Assembly: GCA_038030265.1 (NCBI GenBank)
Contig: CM075939.1
Location: 53,859,253 to 53,923,252, forward strand
DNA length: 64,000 bases
Direction of reading: 5' to 3'
Source of the DNA: Corythucha ciliata
Taxonomy: Eukaryota > Arthropoda > Insecta > Hemiptera > Tingidae
The notes under the pieces: model-generated
Told to the model about the DNA's origin: nothing
The model's input: the letters and a program-made list of their open reading frames with translations, nothing else
Database searches by the model: none
Shown: piece after piece, positions 47,901 to 53,900 of the stretch
Layout: each line of letters begins with the position of its first letter
Numbering within the stretch: the first letter of the stretch is position 1
Program-made: the position numbers and the translations under genes

Positions 47901-50900
47901 TGGGTATAACTTTGTAGATGCATCCTTGCCATAACCAGAATGGTTGCCATTTAAGTCGTCCTTCATTTTCATACAGTCGGTTGATATTCCAGTATATAGA
48001 AGAGGGGAGGGACATAGAACAGCTCTTTGAAATTCGCGAAACAGACTCTACTTTTTGTCCATCCCTATCTTAAGAAGCGCAATCACATTGGGCAGAATCA
48101 AATAATCCTTTTGGAATTTGTCTCTTTTAAGGCCGAACTCACCGAAACACTTATAACCAACGCTTTCTCGATGATTGAGCCCCCCCCCCCCCCCCACACA
48201 CACACTCAATTAAGAAAATATGCGGGACAGTCCCCGCACTCCAAAACTCGTAATTTCGATACCTGTACCTATACTTTTTTTTTTTTTACTTAGAGCTTTG
48301 ATATTTTCTAAAGTTCATCGACTTACAGGAACACCTCTCCGCAACTCATTTACACAAGCTTTTTTGAATGCTCGTGGGAGGGATTAAAAAGCGATAAACA
48401 TTATTATATTTGGCGTCGCGGCTTGAAAGTATTTTCAAAAAGGATACTCTCTCAAGTCAACCCTAAAATCTCCCCTCCTCACTCTATATAATCACAATGT
48501 CTCTATATGGAGTGACGCTAGAATGGAAAAGCTACCCACGGAGTCCTTAATCTTGATACTTTTTTTTTTTTTTTTCATGTATAGCCGTATCTTCGCGTTG
48601 GGAAGGAAGTTCTCTCTTCTTTTTGTATTCACCTTAATTTGTCACCGAACCTATAGCTGAATCCACGCATACGCTTCAGAATTTTGTAATTAAAATTTCG
48701 CCGCTAACAAACACCGAAGGACTTTTCTTCCATCAAGGTCTCTTCATTAACAAAATAGGAAGGTTTACGTTGAATTACGCAGATTTACACCGATACGGGG
48801 TATGCCCCAATTCATTATCGTGATTATAATTAGGGTTTAAGGTGTATTTTTAAGTATATTCTTTTCTTTTTTAATTAGCAAAGAGAGAAGAAAAAAAAAA
48901 CAATAGAAATACCCACCGTCGCTGTCGTCTCTCTTGGACAGCTCATATTATTAAAACAAAAAGTAGGTAGAGAGAAAAAGAAAGGAATTATTTTTGCTAG
49001 CGCACTTTGAATGCGTTCAAGGTCGTCTGTTAGGAGAGAAAGTTGACTTTTGAAGAAAAAAATCTCGCAAAAATTCTTCTATTTCTGTGTCAACTCAAAA
49101 ATCCACAAATCCTCATTCTGAGTCTTCCACTATACGGCATATTTCGCACTGAAAGATCCATCGAGCGTCAGATGTCCTTTGGTTCATACTTCCCTTGGGA
49201 GGCAATATTGTCGCTTATGCGTAATATTCAGTGTCTTGGAACTGCTAACTTATCGCTTCAGCCTGACAACTTATAAAAGAAACGGTCAGTTTAGACACAA
49301 AATATCGATTTTCTGTCAAAATTTGACAATTTTGACCTGCTGAAGCAAAGCGATTAACCGGTGTGAGGGCGGAGGGCTTCCGTCATCATGAAAAAGTCTT
49401 TCGGTGAGACAGTCAGATTGCCAGGATTAATTCTCCGGTTCGTGGGGGCGATAGCTATGGACCATCAATTTGAATTTAGGAGGTCATCCGTAGGGATAAA
49501 GACCCAAGCCAAAATGCATAGTTTCCTATGAATGAAACACAGTTCCATAGTTTCTGCGTCAACAGGTTGATGTTGCCTCAGGCAATATTTCCCTCGTGGA
49601 ACTTGAGAATTGGTGTCTGATAAGAAATATCTGTCTGAAACTGATTTGAGAGAGCTTTTTGAACGAGCCAACGCACCGTGTAATTAATTTTTCACCGAAT
49701 GACTTGTGCAGAGGCGTAGAGTTTAGGTTTTCGTTGGGCGGGGGGGGGGGGGCGATGGGCAAATGTCTCATATTTGAACTGGGGAATCGAATAAGGGGCG
49801 TCTATTATGCCGGTTGTCATCACCCGATTATAGACAGTGATTTGGCTTCATTTGGTTTTATTCGACGATTTTCAGTCCATGCGACTTCGACAGCGCATGC
49901 CCCGGTGCTCAGCGAATTGTGTAGTTGATTATTTCATTCTGGCCACGAAATCGCTACAATGAGAAGACGCACTCATGAGTTGCTCTTGGGGCCAATAAAC
50001 GTGGCAAAATGCTTGAAAAAAGCCATAAATTTGTGATTAAAAGTAAACAAAAGCGATAATTATCAGTTAGTTTCTCGATGCAACTTTCAGTCCAAAATTC
50101 AGAAGAAAAAAAAACTGATTCGTGATGCATAGACGCCATTTGAAGGGTGGAATTGAGGAAAAACGCAAATTCGTGGCTAAAAGTTAGAAAAAAAAATCGC
50201 GGCTAACATTGAGAAAAAGAAAAATGGCTAATTTGGGAAATAAAAATGCTACAAATACAGACCGCACCTACAATTATGAAACACGCAAAAAAAGTGAGAT
50301 ACATCACTATTTCGCGGGATAAAACGCCAATTCATGAGTAAGATTGAGAAAAAGCTATATTTCACTGGGATAAAACTGAGGAACAGTACTAATTCACGGC
50401 TAAAATTAAGAAAAGTCCCTAATACACGGAATAAAAAGCACGCCAAAGCCAAATCACGGCTAAAATTGAAAAAAATCTCCAACTCGCGAATAAAACCGTG
50501 AAAATGTGCTAATTCAAAGCTCAAATTTGGAAAAACTTGAAGAAATTCAAAGCCAAGTTCGCGACTAAAATAAAGAAGAGAAAACTCGCTATTCTCGGCT
50601 AGAATTGTAAAACTTGAAAAGTCGATAATTTAAGGCTCAAAACGCGGCAGTGCAGCTAAAATTGAGAAAAAACGCTAATTCGAGGATAATATAAAGAAAA
50701 AGCACTAATTGACAGGACAAAAATGGTACTTAGCGGCTTTTGAGGAAAAGCGTTATATTTCACGGATAAAACTGAAAAAAATCTTAATTCAAGGTTACAA
50801 TTAGGAAATGTCTCTAATTCTAGGGATAAAAGCACTGAGAAAATACACTAATGCACTTATGAAATTGAGAAAAATCGCTGATGAAAAGCTTAAAGGGAAA

Positions 50901-53900
50901 AAAATTAGTAATCCACCAGAAACGCAACTATGGGAAAAGCGCTCATTCGCCGCTATTAAATTGAGGACAATGCCAATTCGCGGTTTCTTAAGCCAATTTT
51001 GCGTCTAAAATAAAGGAAAAGTGCAAAATTGTGGCTTAAAAAAGACAAAAATCGCTAAATCGCTTATCGGTAATATGGACAAATTCACTGCTTGAATGGA
51101 GAAAAACACTGGCTGGCGGCTAAAATTGAAAACATGCCAATTCATCGGCTTCTAGTGCCAATTTGTCAGTAGTAAATTGGAGACAAATTTGAGAGAAGTC
51201 GCGACAAATTCGCTAATTCGCGGTTTAAATTAAGAAACTACCATTACTCATCGCTATACCGTAGTACTTAACCCTTTGTTGGACGATATTATTGTTGAAA
51301 ATCAGGTGAAAATATTGTGGGGAGGAGGGGGGGGGCGAAAAGGTACCTTTGCCCATCACCCAATAGGAACATTGGGTGGGCGATGTCACACCTCACCCCC
51401 TCCCTTCTACCTCTACACCTCTGGACTTGTATCAATCGGCGATTTGAATGAGCCAACCTCTTAAAACTAGCGGCAGAGGTCTACCGCTTCGAAAAGAGGA
51501 GCCGGCGCGAGACATTTTGTTTTTGTAAAAGCCCGAACCCCCCCCCCCCCAATCCAGTTTTTAAGAGAGCCGTATAGCTACGAAATTATTTTCTGTGAGT
51601 CACAAAACCCAAGAAATTGTCTTTGTTGAAAAGCTACAACTTTGCCAAATTGGATGTCGCTGTGGGACCAAAGCATGAATTTGATGTTGTAAGTGACAAA
51701 TCCACTGAGTTGCCATTGCAAAAATTGATGGTTTTGCCAGTTTTTCGGATCCAGGGAGGTGCCCGCCCTGGGGGGGGGGCATTCCGCCGGGCTTCACCTA
51801 TGACTTGTTGTGATGCTCTGAAGTGGTGGCGGGGTGGGCGGGTGTTAAAGGGCAATTTTCACACTTCCGAGGCTAAATTATCGTTTCAAAGAAAACGACA
51901 GCCATTTTCTGATACGAATTTCTTGGCTCGCAGGGGATTTGAGTACGGTCGCCTTTTAGTGGCTTTTTTTTTTTAATGCATCGATTTGAGCCGGACGAGG
52001 TTTATGAGACTCTCAAACAATGAATTTATCCCAAAAATACGGCACTAATGGCCAAAAAGCTTGTGTACTACCGGAAAGTGTTGTTTTTTTCGACCCTTAT
52101 ATACGTATAATGGAACATTCTCATCAGGCAAAGCCCCTTGGCGACAAATATTAACAATTCATCCAAAACGCCAAACATTTCCTCTACCCTGCGTCCACTT
52201 CATTGATTGGAACAGATTGAACGCATAAAAAAAATTTTTATTTTTCAAGGTTTTATAAGTTTAAAAACCACGAATAGAATTAAGTTACCTATTTCGCACC
52301 ACTGTGAATCCTTCCGCGTGGAGTCATCACGCCGTTGGTAACGGTGGAGTGGGGTGAGGGGATTGAAATAGAAGTGGATGAACGACAAGGAATGAAAGAA
52401 TGTTCTTTACAAGGCAAGGCTGCCTTCCCCCCAACTCCTCCTCACCGTCACTCTCCATTGTTAATAAATCCCACCATCAGAACTCTTTATAATGGTTAAG
52501 TTCATCAATTAAGAAGAACGGAATCTTTTTCTCACAGGGACGTCTACCACAGTCGAGAGGCATACAAAAGACAGAAGCTGTGAACAGGCGCAGTGTTGTG
52601 GGTTGAAGGGCGATAGGAGCGAGAGGGGAGGGGAGGGGGTTAAGACGTTTAACCTTTCCCCAAAGCAATTTACGCCACTTCCAACTCTGCTCGCTTTTTT
52701 TTTCGGCCTGGCCGTCTCTCTTTTGAGGAAAAAATTCTCACGGACTTCTTCAGAGAACCCGCCCACTGAAACCTCCTTTTTTTTTTTTTCATAGTGAAAA
52801 CAAAATGTTTGAGCAAGACTTTTGTGGGGAGGGGGGACTACTTTAAAATTCATAGTGCATTTTTGTTCTCCTTTTTAAATTAAGGTTTCCCCTGAAGGGT
52901 GAATAGTTAGTTTTTGGCCAGAGGGGGGGGGGTTACTTCATCATCATAATCGCTTTTAAATTACAGGGCTATTAATACCAGTTAAAAGTTTTTTTTTTCT
53001 TAGATATTGTGGGCTTCCTCTACATTTTGGTATGGGTAAACGTTCGAAGAGAAACCCTCAGGGTGGAGTGGGGGGAGACGTATGGGCTTCTTTTTTTTTC
53101 AGAACGAAGTGGCCGGTCGGTAAGAGAGGGGCTGTAGACTATTAAAACAATATCTTTTTTTTTTTTTACAAAAAAGAAGTGAAAAAGGCAGCAGCGGAGG
53201 ATTGGAGAATCACGACGCCTCACTCCCCCCCTCCCTACCCCCACCAACACCAATTGTTTTACAAGGGAGGCATACGCTATAAACGATTTTCTCAACTCAC
53301 GTAATGAGGCACGGTCAAGGCTGGCCATACAGGATACCTCGACGCGGCCTTGGTCGTCCTTGAGGATGAAGAGAGTGAGATGGAAAGGACCATTTTTTTC
53401 GATTAAAGGACGGGCTGCGGTTACGATCTTCTTTGTAGTAAATTGAAACAAAAAAACCCCATTTTTTCTTTTATCAAGCTTCGTCTTCACTTTCTAAAAT
53501 ATACCCCCTCGCCTCATCCTTCACCCATTCTTTAAAAGTAAACCAAACTGAACGGTACCCTCATAGGTTTATTCAAATTTTTTGGCGATGAGGGGTGTGA
53601 GACTGTAAAAACACGTGAGGGGATTCATTAATTAATTCCAATTTGTTCTAACGGGAATGTCGTTCATTGGGAAAACAGCACAGAGAGTGACATGGAGGGG
53701 GATTGCTTGACTCACTCAAGTGACACCTTCCATGGCAATAAGCGTCTCCTCCTTTTTGAACGGTGGCTACGTTGTAATAATGTGAATCATCTTCGTAATT
53801 TGAGAAAAACGTTCTTCTGAGTCAATTGACCTAGCCAAGGACGTTTCTTGTCACTTCCTTATTTAAGTAGGTGAGACTAGGTGGATTAAGTGGGGGTATA

